Shown here in pieces: positions 29,001 through 38,411 of a stretch of DNA of 58,269 nucleotides. A model generated the notes under the pieces. That model searched no databases, was not told the DNA's origin, and was given only the letters and a program-made list of their open reading frames with translations. The stretch spans positions 1 to 58,269 of the IMG/VR virus record IMGVR_UViG_3300017728_000008. The stretch is one strand, 5' to 3'. The first letter of the stretch is position 1. Every line of letters begins with the position of its first letter. The position numbers and the translations under genes were made by a program. The DNA comes from a virus.

Positions 29001-32000
29001 TCTACCACAGATAATATTTTTTCTTTTTGTGCTTGAAAATTATCTACAGTTGTTTTAGTAACTGCCGTCAAGAGCCTGTTAAGTTGAGCCTGAGTATACT
29101 TATCTGACTTAGGCAACATTGTTCTTATAAAGTTTTTTAATTGTAGTTGGACTTGTTTAATATTATCTCTTCCTACTTTTTTATCACTTAAAGATTGTCT
29201 TATGTTTGCCAACTCTTGAGATACATTTTTATTTCCTCTATATCCAAGGCTTCTGTCAAATCCAATTTGTAACTCTTGTTGTACTTGTTCCGGTTGAGCT
29301 TGAAAAATAGGATTAGCCTTTAATAGTTCTTGTGCTTTTTCACGAATCTCTGAGAAACTTTTTACTCTTTGCCCATCTTTTATTGAGAAGTCTTGAAGAG
29401 CTACGTTTATTTCATTAAATAATTGAGCAGCTTTTTGAACACCACCCTCAACTCTACTAAACTCTGTTGGCATGTTTTGTGCTCCATCAATTTGTACAGT
29501 CATAGCTTCTTTAATTTGAGAAACTAAATAACCTCTTCCTTTCAGAACTTCTTTTATTGATGCATCTGAAAACCCATTCTCTCTACCTACACGTACTATA
29601 TCTCCAATACTTTCGTCAGTTCTAAACATAGCGTTAGCTAAGTTGTCAGTTAGAGTTGTGAGTTGTTTGTCTGTCATTTTAACAGGAGCACCACCAAGTA
29701 TATCAGCTAATGCAGTTCCTAAGAACTCATCCATTGTTAGATTTTGAATTTCCTCTACAGTTAAATCTTTTGAAAGTTTAAATTTATTTTTGACATAAGA
29801 CCACACGGATGCTATCCAATCCTTTATTTTTTGTTTTAATCCTGCCTCTACTACAGACTCTCCTTTGTTTCCTATAAGCGTTGCCATTGTTTCATCAACT
29901 GCTTTAGTCACATCTCCATCAAACTTCTTTAAAAACTTCTTATACGTTTCTGTTTGTTTTACAAGAGCCTCACCTTTTGCATATATCTTTTTGCCCTGTG
30001 GTGTTAATTTTAAATTCTCAACCCATATGTGACCCATCTCGTGAATTGCAGTATTATACAATTCGCTCTCGGTATTATGAACTTCAGAATTAATAAATAT
30101 TTTTCCATCTTGTGTAAGACCATATACTACCTGCCCTTCTTTTAAGTAAGGTGTAACAAATGGACTTGATAAAACTCGGTCCATTGTTTGTTGGTCCGTT
30201 GATATGGTTACAAAAGGGAAACTACGATTTAAGAAATCCATAAATCTACCTGCGTTATCCATTCCCACTTTGCTTCCGGTAAACTCAAGATTACTTAATC
30301 CTGTTTGAACAGGAACCGTTTGTGACAATCTTTGTTTAGATGTACGCTTAGGTCTTGAACCTTCCAACTCTTGCTCTTGTCCTAATACAACATTATTCAT
30401 TGCACTTGGGAAAAGCTCCACAATTGATTGAGGCTGCTCTATAATACCCATTACTTTACCTCTCGGTCCAACAGGGTAATTAGGATGAGTAGTTTTTTCT
30501 AAACCGGGATTTAATACATCCACACCTACCACCATATAAGCAGACCTTTGTGGGGTATTGGCTAATTGAGGTTCAGTTAATATGTCAGTAATAGCTCCTT
30601 TATTTAGTTTACTTCTTTCCTCAATAGATGGATTATCACCTAATAAAAACTTAGCCACCATTGAGGTAGGTCCGGGTTTACCGGGCACCGGCTTCTTGGT
30701 TAATGTAGGACTATTGGTTTTCCCATAGGTTATGGCATCAACAATTTTGTTTACAGATGCAAGAGTTTTTAATTGGGACAATGCTTCGGGTCTTACAATA
30801 TCTGCTATAGTAGCTGCTTCAATATTGTCAACCATTGCTTGTATGTCAGATATTTCAGAAATGTCTTTATTATAATTTCTTATAGTCATCTTAGAAAGAG
30901 GCTTACCTGTTTTTTCGCTAACTCCTTTTTCAATCCTTGTTATTAAACTTTCTTTTTGTTTTGCAAGAGTTTGCATAAACAAATTTAAAGCCTCTCTTTT
31001 TACTTCAGCAGGAAAAGATTCAAGGTTATCTGCTAACACTCTAACAACTGCTTCATTACTTAATATGGATTTAGATTCCATTTTAGTTATAACCATAGGG
31101 ACAAGACCATTATATTCAGGATTCTTGCTCCACCATGTATCAAAAAACTGTTTGTTATTGTCATATACTCTATTGGCTCTTGCAATTTGTGACTTAACTG
31201 AACCTTCGTCTATACTTGCCCAAGCAATATTTTGATGACCTTCTACTCCGGGAAACCCGAGTCCTCCTTTTAAGTTGTCAATTACATTACCTGTACTTGG
31301 ATTTACTATGTCTCCTGTTCTAAGTTGGTCCGAGATATTAAATATCACCGGTACTCCATCAATCACTTTCCACTCAATAGTTGGGATAGGATTATCAGTA
31401 CGACTGTTTAGTTCTTCTACATCAATCTTCGGTGAATCAGGATTTGTTTCTTCTACTGCCTCTATATCCACAGTAATAGCTTCGTTCTGAGCATTCATTT
31501 CCGCTACAATATCCTCCACAACTCCTGCACCTTCGGTGCTTAAATCTTCTTTCAGTCTGAAGTTCACCTCACCTGACTCAATTTGAGTACGCTCTGCGTT
31601 TAGTTCTTGAATCAATGCAGCCTTGGTTGCTCTGTTTCTTTTAGAAGCTCTTATTTCTTTTATTTTAGCGTCTATCTCTGCTAATCTTTTTTTCTTCTTA
31701 GCAGGAGTCAACCCTTTTACTTTTGCTTTAGGTTTTGCTTTAGGTTTTGCTTTAGGTTTTGCTTTAGGTTTTGCTTTAACTTTAGGTGGAAGTTTTACTC
31801 CTGATTCTTGTAGTGTTGCTTCTAAGTCTGACACCTCAGCTTCATCAACCACTACTTCTTCAGTTGGTGTCTTCAAAGACACCTCATTAGTTTCTGTTAC
31901 AGTTTCTACAGACACCTCTTCTTTTACAGGTAATCCGGCAGCTTTACGTTGTCTGTTAGACATTTTGTTTTCCGTCTTAGGATTTCTTACAGTTGTAATG

Positions 32001-35000
32001 TCTACCTCTTCTGTGGTTTGTATATCTCCTGCGGCATTAGTTAAATATTCTTCATTAGACAAGGTATTGTCTTTAGATATTTTTTCAGTAGTGAAGGCGG
32101 TCCCCTCATTATCGGTAAGCCTCATTACTCTACTACCATCAAGATTTGTAGTCATAGTAGCATTAAAGGTTTCCCCGTTAGGGTCTGTATATGTAAACGC
32201 CTGTTGTTTGACAGGGATTCGACTATCGTTTAATGTTTCTACTTCATTCTCCTGAGTGGTCGTAGTCCCCCCGGCTTCTTCGTTGTTCCGTATCTCTGTG
32301 TCCACCGCTTGTATATTTCCGGTTTGTTTATTTTCAAATAATCCTCTTGTTTTTTGCTCTTGAATGGCATCTGTTCCAAATTTATCGTTAATAATTTTTG
32401 CTACATCTTGGTCGTTATCTACTTGTATCTTGGCTTTCTTAAAAGAACTTAGAGACATATCTCCAATTCTTTTTAAGAACTTAGATTTAGTTATACTCTT
32501 TCCGTCAATATTGTAAGAAGCCTTAACATCGCTTCGAATATCTGTTGAGGTGTTTTGTCTCCCTAATCCTGCAATTTGTAAAAATGTTTGTTTGTCGGTT
32601 GGTCTTACTTTTTTTGTTTCAGCTAACTCTGCTAACTCTGCTTTTACTTCAGAAATCTTAGAACTGAATACTGACTTTCTGTTTGCAGTAGATTCAAGTT
32701 CATTCTTAGCAGCCATCAATTCCATAGTTCTATTTAGAACTTCTTTATTGACACCGCCTTCAGTAGCATTTAAAACATTTAAAGCATCTTGTCTTAAGCC
32801 AAGATTTTTTTGAATACGTTGGTTTACATCTGTGCTTATCTGACCAAGACGCTCCATGTTGTTAGACCAATTAGAAACTTTCTCAGGAGTAACACTCATT
32901 TTAAATCCGAGCTCTTTATTTATTCCTTGTATAGTTGTTAGGTCATTTGCAATTGTGACATTGTTTTGACCTCTCATATCAAGAGCCATATTTAAAGCAG
33001 CAAATGGAGCGTTGTTTCCTAACCCTCCAATACCTTCAGCAAAAATTTCCTTCCAATCTATTTCATCTCCCGCATTTAATTGAGCCATTAATTCTCCTGT
33101 AGATTCAGCAAGAGGGTCAAACACAATACGCTCACCAACTCCTGTCAAAGCTCTTCTTCCTAAAGATGTGGTTTTTCCAACTTGAAACAATCTACCCGCA
33201 AGACCTGCGGATAGCATATCAACAATTGCAATAGGAATACCCCTTGCAGTTCCTCTTTTCCCGCCTTCAGACCACACGTTCTCATCCTGTAAAGCCATTT
33301 TCATTTCTTCAGGATTCATTATGTTATACCCATTATCTCTTGCGGCATCCATAATTGAGTTGGTATATTCTAATGCAAAGCCTGTTGCAGAAAACCCTGT
33401 TCTAAGACCCCAACTAAAACCGGTTAAGGCACCTCCCGCAGTTGTTACTACACCACCGGGTCCTGAAACAAAACCTGTCGCACCTATACCTGCTCCTATA
33501 CCTGTTCCTGTTGCTGCAGAACTACCAATAATCTTCCACCCATAAGGTAGCATTTGAGAGATACTATTACCTGCCATACTAACTGCAAGTTCTGCCGGAT
33601 TGTCTTTAAAGGCATTCCAAGACTCTCTAAAACCTTTTGCTTGGTGCCAACGTGCCATAGCTCGACTTGTCTTTCCGGTGTTTCCGGCTTCCATATAATC
33701 AACAATTGCTGAAGCAACATCTGATGTGTCTGAATCGCTATCAATATCTTTTAAACCAAGAGCTAATTTTAATATTTCATTTCCTGCCTTACCTCTATAC
33801 CATCCTTGCTCAATTTCATTAGACATTCCTGCCCAATTTTCTACTATCTCTCCACGCAGGTTTTCATCATACTTACTGTCTAAATAGGTTTGTGCTACCT
33901 CGTAAGTGTTGGCAGCTTGTTGAGCCAAATCTTTTGATGCTTTGTATGTTGTTAATATAGAGTCTTTCAGTTTTACTCCTTCTGCATCATCGGGAACATA
34001 ATCATTAAGCTCATCTAATGTTACACCAAACTCACTAAGCGATTTAGTTAATAATTCATTTTCTACATATTGCACAGAAGCATTTTGCATAACTGCTTCT
34101 TTGGTAATTTTCTGATATTTTTTATCTATGTATACATCATAATCTTCCCGAACTTCTTGCAAGTCATCGTCTTCATAAAAATCATATAGGTTATCTACTT
34201 TGTTTTGAGTTACCTCTAATATATCAGGTAAGTCGCCTCGAACAAATCCATCTTTACCGTAAAAATCTTTATATAATTCTTGCTCTTCAGAAGATAAGTC
34301 TTTAAACTCTCTTGGGTTATCTAACACATCCTCTATAAAAAGCACTTGGTCACGAGCAGTTTCATAGTCGTTAAAGTTTCGTGTCATTTCTAAGTAATCA
34401 TAACCACGTTCTGAGAAAAAAGCATCTCCTTCAACATCCGCATTTCTAACTTCCTTCCAACTTCCTTTTGCAAAATCATCCGCCTTTTTAGCATCTTCAA
34501 ACACAAACAACTCACCTCTTTTTACTGCTTCATTGTAAGCCTCCATGCCGGAAAGCTCCACCCAATAATCCGGATTGTTAGTTTGAATAGATGGGTTCTT
34601 AGGGAAAAGAGTAGGGTAAACCACATCTTTACCATCTATGTTTGCTGATTCAAATAATACAGTAGATTCAGTTCCGTCAGCATTTAATCTTGGAGTTTTT
34701 CTTAAATTTTTTGCACGAAGTGAAGATTGCATAAAATTGCTTTCCACTTCTTCCCTTCTTTCTTCAGGCTTACGTGCATACTTTGTAACAAAATCTTTGA
34801 CTTTTTGAGATTCCCCTACTGCTCCTTTATTAGTAAAGGTGTCAAGGTCTATAGTTTCTGATACTACTTCTCCATTAGGTAAAACAGTAGACATTTTCAT
34901 TGCATCACCGAGTCCTGTTTTTACAAAAGTAAATCCATATTTAGCATATAGATTATTAAAGTAAGCAACTCCTTCATCTTCCTCTAAACCAATCGCTTCT

Positions 35001-35635
35001 GCCGTGGTATAGTCTAATGCGTCTATAAATTCCTTAGAGTTTATAATGTCTTTTCTGTTTGCTTCTTCTAATGCAACTTGTTCTGCTGCTTTTTGTTTTT
35101 CTTGTGATTGTGAAAATTTAAGATTTTCTAATTCTTTATCCGCATTTTTTCCGGTAATACTAATATCCGCAAACCTTTGTGACTGTGCTCGGTCTACACG
35201 GTCTTGGTCGGGATACATACCGAGTTGAGACATAGGGTCTCGATATCCTGTAGTTCTCGTATCTTGTCCTGTAACATTAGATGGTGAAAAATCAAATTTT
35301 AGTTTTCCATTTTCATCAACTTGAATTTCAGAAATATCTCCTTGTAAATCTTGTTTAGGTTTTTGAGAGTCCAAAGAACCATCCCCCGATGGAGAATCCA
35401 AACTTGGTTGAGCCTTGTCTTTTTTTTTTACCGTACCTATGGAATCTAAAAAATCTATAACTGATACATCTGTTTTGTATGATGGGTCTAATTCTCCCAT
35501 ATAGCCATAAATTTGAGACGCATATTGTTGGCTACCCATTTCAGTAATAAAATCTTCAAATACCACGTCTTGCTCAAACCCGGCATCATTTGATACTATG
35601 TAGTCATATACTTGTCTTAAATATTCCTCATTCAT
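26072..35635 (-). CDS. Giant internal virion protein (polyvalent-type) with zincin motif
   Basis: 3187 residues, the largest gene. N-terminal 120 residues form two short repeats resembling LRQVYDYIVSNDAG and ASQIYGYMGELDPS. A Gly-rich hydrophobic stretch (about 695-760, SSAATGTGIGAGIGATGF) could insert into membrane. A five-fold KPKA linker lies at about 1285-1305. The metalloprotease motif is NTAIHEMGHIWVEN, His-Glu at 1865-1866 and His 1869. Long Gln/Lys-rich helical regions follow (about 2000-2400). The C-terminal part resembles T7-type ejected proteins. I infer a protein injected with DNA, cutting peptidoglycan-linked or host protein targets. Contains palindrome copy 9 at 31867-31882. Confidence 0.75.
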   Translation of the reverse strand: MNEEYLRQVYDYIVSNDAGFEQDVVFEDFITEMGSQQYASQIYGYMGELDPSYKTDVSVIDFLDSIGTVKKKDKAQPSLDSPSGDGSLDSQKPKQDLQGDISEIQVDENGKLKFDFSPSNVTGQDTRTTGYRDPMSQLGMYPDQDRVDRAQSQRFADISITGKNADKELENLKFSQSQEKQKAAEQVALEEANRKDIINSKEFIDALDYTTAEAIGLEEDEGVAYFNNLYAKYGFTFVKTGLGDAMKMSTVLPNGEVVSETIDLDTFTNKGAVGESQKVKDFVTKYARKPEERREEVESNFMQSSLRAKNLRKTPRLNADGTESTVLFESANIDGKDVVYPTLFPKNPSIQTNNPDYWVELSGMEAYNEAVKRGELFVFEDAKKADDFAKGSWKEVRNADVEGDAFFSERGYDYLEMTRNFNDYETARDQVLFIEDVLDNPREFKDLSSEEQELYKDFYGKDGFVRGDLPDILEVTQNKVDNLYDFYEDDDLQEVREDYDVYIDKKYQKITKEAVMQNASVQYVENELLTKSLSEFGVTLDELNDYVPDDAEGVKLKDSILTTYKASKDLAQQAANTYEVAQTYLDSKYDENLRGEIVENWAGMSNEIEQGWYRGKAGNEILKLALGLKDIDSDSDTSDVASAIVDYMEAGNTGKTSRAMARWHQAKGFRESWNAFKDNPAELAVSMAGNSISQMLPYGWKIIGSSAATGTGIGAGIGATGFVSGPGGVVTTAGGALTGFSWGLRTGFSATGFALEYTNSIMDAARDNGYNIMNPEEMKMALQDENVWSEGGKRGTARGIPIAIVDMLSAGLAGRLFQVGKTTSLGRRALTGVGERIVFDPLAESTGELMAQLNAGDEIDWKEIFAEGIGGLGNNAPFAALNMALDMRGQNNVTIANDLTTIQGINKELGFKMSVTPEKVSNWSNNMERLGQISTDVNQRIQKNLGLRQDALNVLNATEGGVNKEVLNRTMELMAAKNELESTANRKSVFSSKISEVKAELAELAETKKVRPTDKQTFLQIAGLGRQNTSTDIRSDVKASYNIDGKSITKSKFLKRIGDMSLSSFKKAKIQVDNDQDVAKIINDKFGTDAIQEQKTRGLFENKQTGNIQAVDTEIRNNEEAGGTTTTQENEVETLNDSRIPVKQQAFTYTDPNGETFNATMTTNLDGSRVMRLTDNEGTAFTTEKISKDNTLSNEEYLTNAAGDIQTTEEVDITTVRNPKTENKMSNRQRKAAGLPVKEEVSVETVTETNEVSLKTPTEEVVVDEAEVSDLEATLQESGVKLPPKVKAKPKAKPKAKPKAKPKAKVKGLTPAKKKKRLAEIDAKIKEIRASKRNRATKAALIQELNAERTQIESGEVNFRLKEDLSTEGAGVVEDIVAEMNAQNEAITVDIEAVEETNPDSPKIDVEELNSRTDNPIPTIEWKVIDGVPVIFNISDQLRTGDIVNPSTGNVIDNLKGGLGFPGVEGHQNIAWASIDEGSVKSQIARANRVYDNNKQFFDTWWSKNPEYNGLVPMVITKMESKSILSNEAVVRVLADNLESFPAEVKREALNLFMQTLAKQKESLITRIEKGVSEKTGKPLSKMTIRNYNKDISEISDIQAMVDNIEAATIADIVRPEALSQLKTLASVNKIVDAITYGKTNSPTLTKKPVPGKPGPTSMVAKFLLGDNPSIEERSKLNKGAITDILTEPQLANTPQRSAYMVVGVDVLNPGLEKTTHPNYPVGPRGKVMGIIEQPQSIVELFPSAMNNVVLGQEQELEGSRPKRTSKQRLSQTVPVQTGLSNLEFTGSKVGMDNAGRFMDFLNRSFPFVTISTDQQTMDRVLSSPFVTPYLKEGQVVYGLTQDGKIFINSEVHNTESELYNTAIHEMGHIWVENLKLTPQGKKIYAKGEALVKQTETYKKFLKKFDGDVTKAVDETMATLIGNKGESVVEAGLKQKIKDWIASVWSYVKNKFKLSKDLTVEEIQNLTMDEFLGTALADILGGAPVKMTDKQLTTLTDNLANAMFRTDESIGDIVRVGRENGFSDASIKEVLKGRGYLVSQIKEAMTVQIDGAQNMPTEFSRVEGGVQKAAQLFNEINVALQDFSIKDGQRVKSFSEIREKAQELLKANPIFQAQPEQVQQELQIGFDRSLGYRGNKNVSQELANIRQSLSDKKVGRDNIKQVQLQLKNFIRTMLPKSDKYTQAQLNRLLTAVTKTTVDNFQAQKEKILSVVEQQRAKIKRDVIKDIYKIVKAKASPRKQSGKPRAKGIDAIGQVTFANIKEVLDAVSITNPELRQQALKDIQNKLDSNRVTINESSQKVLNNEELTLREESLLQLQLAYDQFGDLQESSLEVAQALLEDVKQQKKESILRFNNRRLQKAADAEAKRQQATEQIKETNPELFNEDGSLKNENELNEDRDAIEGDNSIGGLRKKITNAVVNSIFGRSTKDGKSPGLLTNFKNMLSHLGTITNFLDNKAKKITLFTDNVYRKLNRMEEVVLQNKRKMRYKIDDFAREVGFESFEDVEVAINRALGVNKLGSPNTITLDLITSKTGRKYKSKFSANQLLRLYALSKNPIQRAKLEKQGITSEVLADIETELGPQLTQFADKIVNYFSTEYFNETNAVYKQVNGVNLGFVENYFPTKTVAQKVDAKLLEDGDFNGIFSAETAPAFKERVDETSDINLKEGAFSEVMLNHIETMEKYKAMAVGVQQLNSFFNIPAVNTLIEVAGVKKLMKTLVNASIAPQSAAASDGIGAGFLEKIQRLFTGFALSFKLVQIPKQATSFINAFEQYEYTKNSNLPRPIQSAIDMAMFAVDTVGVLFEMAPDLIGKEGAIAKARKMSAQFDQRMIEGLEGDVYGLESGSQTFKQAGKGTGLFKRFVDKFKRLSARPTIIGDIMGVMGYYANYKRNIANGMSEAAALEAFNDYNSTQQTRRATEKIPLQLRGDFASRGFTMFGSTLFLQINKVMQKATNISRSFKEGKMPNKEDIRGFYLNFAVANALFVGVSNLALLTRGDDEDRDAFYRKIKDAMLGLNLLYQLPYIGSEVEGLINKSRGIRRPVDDVTNPFRSAISKMNRNAKKYPDNWFMKNIVPVIELGLGAQVDPFIGFYNSLKTGIFEGTNQEEFYDNVYDFLGVTPSYRPQKKGEYEGVIPQGGIRTKQDLKRYDPEMYELKYGERDRLRKERNEMRKQMLKDMGYKEIGGKLYPID
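31721..31780 (-). repeat. Five-copy 12-bp tandem repeat encoding KPKA
   Basis: Unit TTTTGCTTTAGG on the plus strand repeated five times, encoding a Lys/Pro/Ala linker. Such runs change length by slippage. Confidence 0.85.
31867..31882. repeat. Dispersed palindrome, copy 9 (in the giant CDS, codon phase 1)
   Basis: GTGTCTTCAAAGACAC on the plus strand; read on the minus strand as V-S-L-K-T. Lies in a low-complexity acidic region near the KPKA linker, where extra residues are likely tolerated. Confidence 0.85.
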
Positions 35636-35654
35636 AATCGAGTCTTATTAATAA

Positions 35655-37541
35655 TTAACCCCCGGGTCTTGGAGCACCACCGCCTCCTGCAACTGTTTTC
35701 TTTGTTTTCTGTTCCTTACGCTTACCATAATCATCAGAATATTTTTTCTTTCCGTCTTCATCTAAAAGCATTTTTTGTTGTTCTAAAGACTTGTTAAGTA
35801 TTTGTTGATATATAGCTTCTAATTCAGTTTGAGCCGTATTCCCATTCTTCAAATTAACTTCACCAATTTTCTTACCGTTCTTATCTTGAATATAAATTCC
35901 TCTACCCGCATTAAATGTTCTAACTTTTATATCAGACATTCCCGGTAAAGAAGATAACTGTGCTTTTACGGTGGCAACCGCAGCTTTTTCTTGGTCTTTA
36001 GTAATTGCAGGTCCTGCATCTACGAGTGCGTCAGCAGGTTTTAATTTAGCACCTTCGTTTTCTTTGTATGCTTCATCAAATGGTAATGTAACTGTTTTTT
36101 GTCCACGTGAACTAAAGTCATATTCAGTACCCGACAACACAGGCTTGGTAAGGTCTAATTTACCTCTTGTAATCACTTGATTAATGTCAGCAATTTTGTT
36201 TTTGTCAGGCAAGACAAAGTTCATACCCGCTTCAACAAAGTCGGTTTGATTATCACCAAACGTAATTGTTTCACTTGCTCTTCCATCATTAAATGATATT
36301 GAAACACCTAAGCCGTCTTCAGTTAAATTTATTTCTTCTACGTTAGGATTGAATGCTCGTAATGAATCTGCCGCTTTTTGTTTCTGCTCTTTAGTACCAT
36401 AGTATAATTGAGAGAAATTACTAACAACACTTACTTGTTGGTCTTCAGCATTTCCTTGGTCAACTTTTGCAGGTGGTTCATATGGTGTAGTACCTGCAGA
36501 TTTGGTTTTTTCAGTTTCATCTATTCGTGCACGTATTGCAGTTCTCATTCTTTCTTTCACAACTTCTTCTTGGTCACCTGCAAACTGAACTTTACCCGCA
36601 GCATTCTCACTACGGTCAATGTACATTAAATTTCCGTCTTTTCCTTGTTTGTCAAATTCATCCTTGTCGTAGGTAAAAGTATATTTTTTACCATTAGGTG
36701 CATTTAACACACGGTCGGTAAGTACAGAAGATATATTGTTTGGGTTCTTCATCATTGCTCCAACTTGGTCGTCTTCCCATGCCCTATAGTTAGAAACAAA
36801 ATCCTCATCTTCTTGAGAATAATCCCCTGTTTTAGCGTCTACTTTTTGAACAATTGTATTTAGGTTACCCTCCGATGCATATTTAACTACAGAAGTTTCA
36901 ATAGCACCTAAGCTACCGGCTGCATTTATTGCTGCGGCATCAAGGTCAAACCTATCGTATTGAGACTTGAGTCTCCCTCTTAATTCAGGAACTGTAGCAA
37001 AATCACTTGGGTTGCTTGAAATTTGACCGTTAACTCTTTTGCCTACACTTATAACTCCATTAGTAGGGTTTATATATCCACCCACATTACGAAGGTTTCC
37101 AAGACCTTCTGACTGCTCCATTTCCCATACCTCTCTGAATGATGATTCGTCTCCTTCCCATCGTGACATTTTGGTCTTATATTCTTCTTGATATTCTTTT
37201 GCAAGGTCAAACATTTGAGATGTTCCTGACATTCCGTTTTGTCTATTTCTTGTGTAATCTCTAAGAGAAAGTTCTCCGGACTGTAGCAAACGGTCTTGCA
37301 TTAATCTGTATTCTTGCATTCCATTAGAAAAATCTGCAATAAAAGTGTTACCTTGGTCGTAGTCACCGGTGGGAGCATTAGAAAGTTCTTCCCCAAATTT
37401 TCGAGAGGCATCTTTTATCTCTTCTTTCTTTTTAAACCTTGCTGCAGTTTCAGCCTTAAGCATGTCTGTAACACCCTTGCCAACTTCTGCCCAATTTATT
37501 TGGTCCTCTACTTCACGCTTTACATATTTATAATAAGTCAT
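35655..37541 (-). CDS. Internal virion protein, 628 aa
   Basis: MTYYKYVKREVEDQINWAEV, then a helical N-terminal part rich in Glu, Gln and Lys, and a C-terminal half with VRTFNAGRGIYIQDKNGKKI. The tail (KKTVAGGGGAPRPGG) is Gly/Pro-rich. Together with the neighbours at 26072 and 37545 it forms a three-gene block resembling the ejection proteins of T7-like podoviruses. No catalytic motif recognised. Assigned by position and composition. Confidence 0.65.
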   Translation of the reverse strand: MTYYKYVKREVEDQINWAEVGKGVTDMLKAETAARFKKKEEIKDASRKFGEELSNAPTGDYDQGNTFIADFSNGMQEYRLMQDRLLQSGELSLRDYTRNRQNGMSGTSQMFDLAKEYQEEYKTKMSRWEGDESSFREVWEMEQSEGLGNLRNVGGYINPTNGVISVGKRVNGQISSNPSDFATVPELRGRLKSQYDRFDLDAAAINAAGSLGAIETSVVKYASEGNLNTIVQKVDAKTGDYSQEDEDFVSNYRAWEDDQVGAMMKNPNNISSVLTDRVLNAPNGKKYTFTYDKDEFDKQGKDGNLMYIDRSENAAGKVQFAGDQEEVVKERMRTAIRARIDETEKTKSAGTTPYEPPAKVDQGNAEDQQVSVVSNFSQLYYGTKEQKQKAADSLRAFNPNVEEINLTEDGLGVSISFNDGRASETITFGDNQTDFVEAGMNFVLPDKNKIADINQVITRGKLDLTKPVLSGTEYDFSSRGQKTVTLPFDEAYKENEGAKLKPADALVDAGPAITKDQEKAAVATVKAQLSSLPGMSDIKVRTFNAGRGIYIQDKNGKKIGEVNLKNGNTAQTELEAIYQQILNKSLEQQKMLLDEDGKKKYSDDYGKRKEQKTKKTVAGGGGAPRPGG

Positions 37542-37544
37542 ACT

Positions 37545-38411
37545 CTAATTTCCTTGAGATTTTTTCCAATCTAAAAACTGTTGATACTCAGAGTTCATCG
37601 ACCCGGCTCCATATTCCATACCAAAAGCATTGTTAAATTGTTTAGGTGCATATGATGCATAAGCAGTTTCATAAGCATCACTTCCAAAAATCTGCCCTTT
37701 TTCTGCACCTGATAATCCCGATTTAAACCTTCTGAAATCTCTATTTTTATAATTTGAAAAATCTATATTTTTTAACTGTGTGTCTCCTACTTTTATATTG
37801 TCAAATGATTTATCAGAAAAGTCCATGTCAGCTACTGCTTTTCTTTGACCTCCTATGTTTTGACTAAATAACGGAACCATTGACAACCCTTGTTGTAATG
37901 CGGCACCTGCCGATTGAATACCTTGCATCTTAGCAGCCTCGGCTCGTCTACCTGCGTCTGCCGCAGCCATTTGAGCACCTTCGACTTCTTGTAAATCTAA
38001 TTTGACGTTCATATCTCTTAAACGAGAATCTTCATCTGCTTGTAATTTTTCGAGTTTATTGACTTCCTGTTCTTGTGCGGCACGAATTTTACCTTGACCT
38101 TCTTGTGTGGCTAATTGAACTCTTCCTACTCCGGCTGCAGCTCCTCGCTCATCACCTTCCACTACTGCTTGAGTTGCACCTGCCGCTTGTTCTAATATTT
38201 TTTCTCTTTCAATATTATATACTTCTTTGTTGACACTTAATTCATCAAAAACATTGACTTCAAGTTTCTTTCTTGCTTCTGCCATCATTTTTTCCGCCCT
38301 AAGTTGAGCTGCCTCTCGTTCTCTTCTTGCGGCTCCGGCTTGTCCAAACGACATCGCAGATGAACCAATGGATACTGCTAAACCACCAATACCTAAAAAT
38401 AATCCTGACAT
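37545..38411 (-). CDS. Internal virion / ejection protein, 288 aa
   Basis: Starts with a hydrophobic Gly-rich helix (MSGLFLGIGGLAVSIGSSAM), then a long Ala/Glu/Gln/Lys helix (KKLEVNVFDELSVNKEVYNI, GAAAGVGRVQLATQEGQGKI), typical of T7 gp14-type proteins that cross the outer membrane. The C-terminal third is Asp/Asn/Phe-rich. Overlaps the cupin gene by 19 nt. Role in DNA ejection inferred. Confidence 0.7.
   Translation of the reverse strand: MSGLFLGIGGLAVSIGSSAMSFGQAGAARREREAAQLRAEKMMAEARKKLEVNVFDELSVNKEVYNIEREKILEQAAGATQAVVEGDERGAAAGVGRVQLATQEGQGKIRAAQEQEVNKLEKLQADEDSRLRDMNVKLDLQEVEGAQMAAADAGRRAEAAKMQGIQSAGAALQQGLSMVPLFSQNIGGQRKAVADMDFSDKSFDNIKVGDTQLKNIDFSNYKNRDFRRFKSGLSGAEKGQIFGSDAYETAYASYAPKQFNNAFGMEYGAGSMNSEYQQFLDWKKSQGN

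Noticed and set aside
31623-32255. 210-codon plus-strand ORF opposite the giant gene
   Set aside because: Antisense of Lys/Pro/Ala- and Ser/Thr-rich sequence; repetitive GFALGFALGF arises from the KPKA repeat read backwards.
26072-35635. Giant gene as a virion RNA polymerase
   Set aside because: No T7/N4-type or double-psi-barrel polymerase motifs were found by eye; the zincin and ejection-like features fit better.
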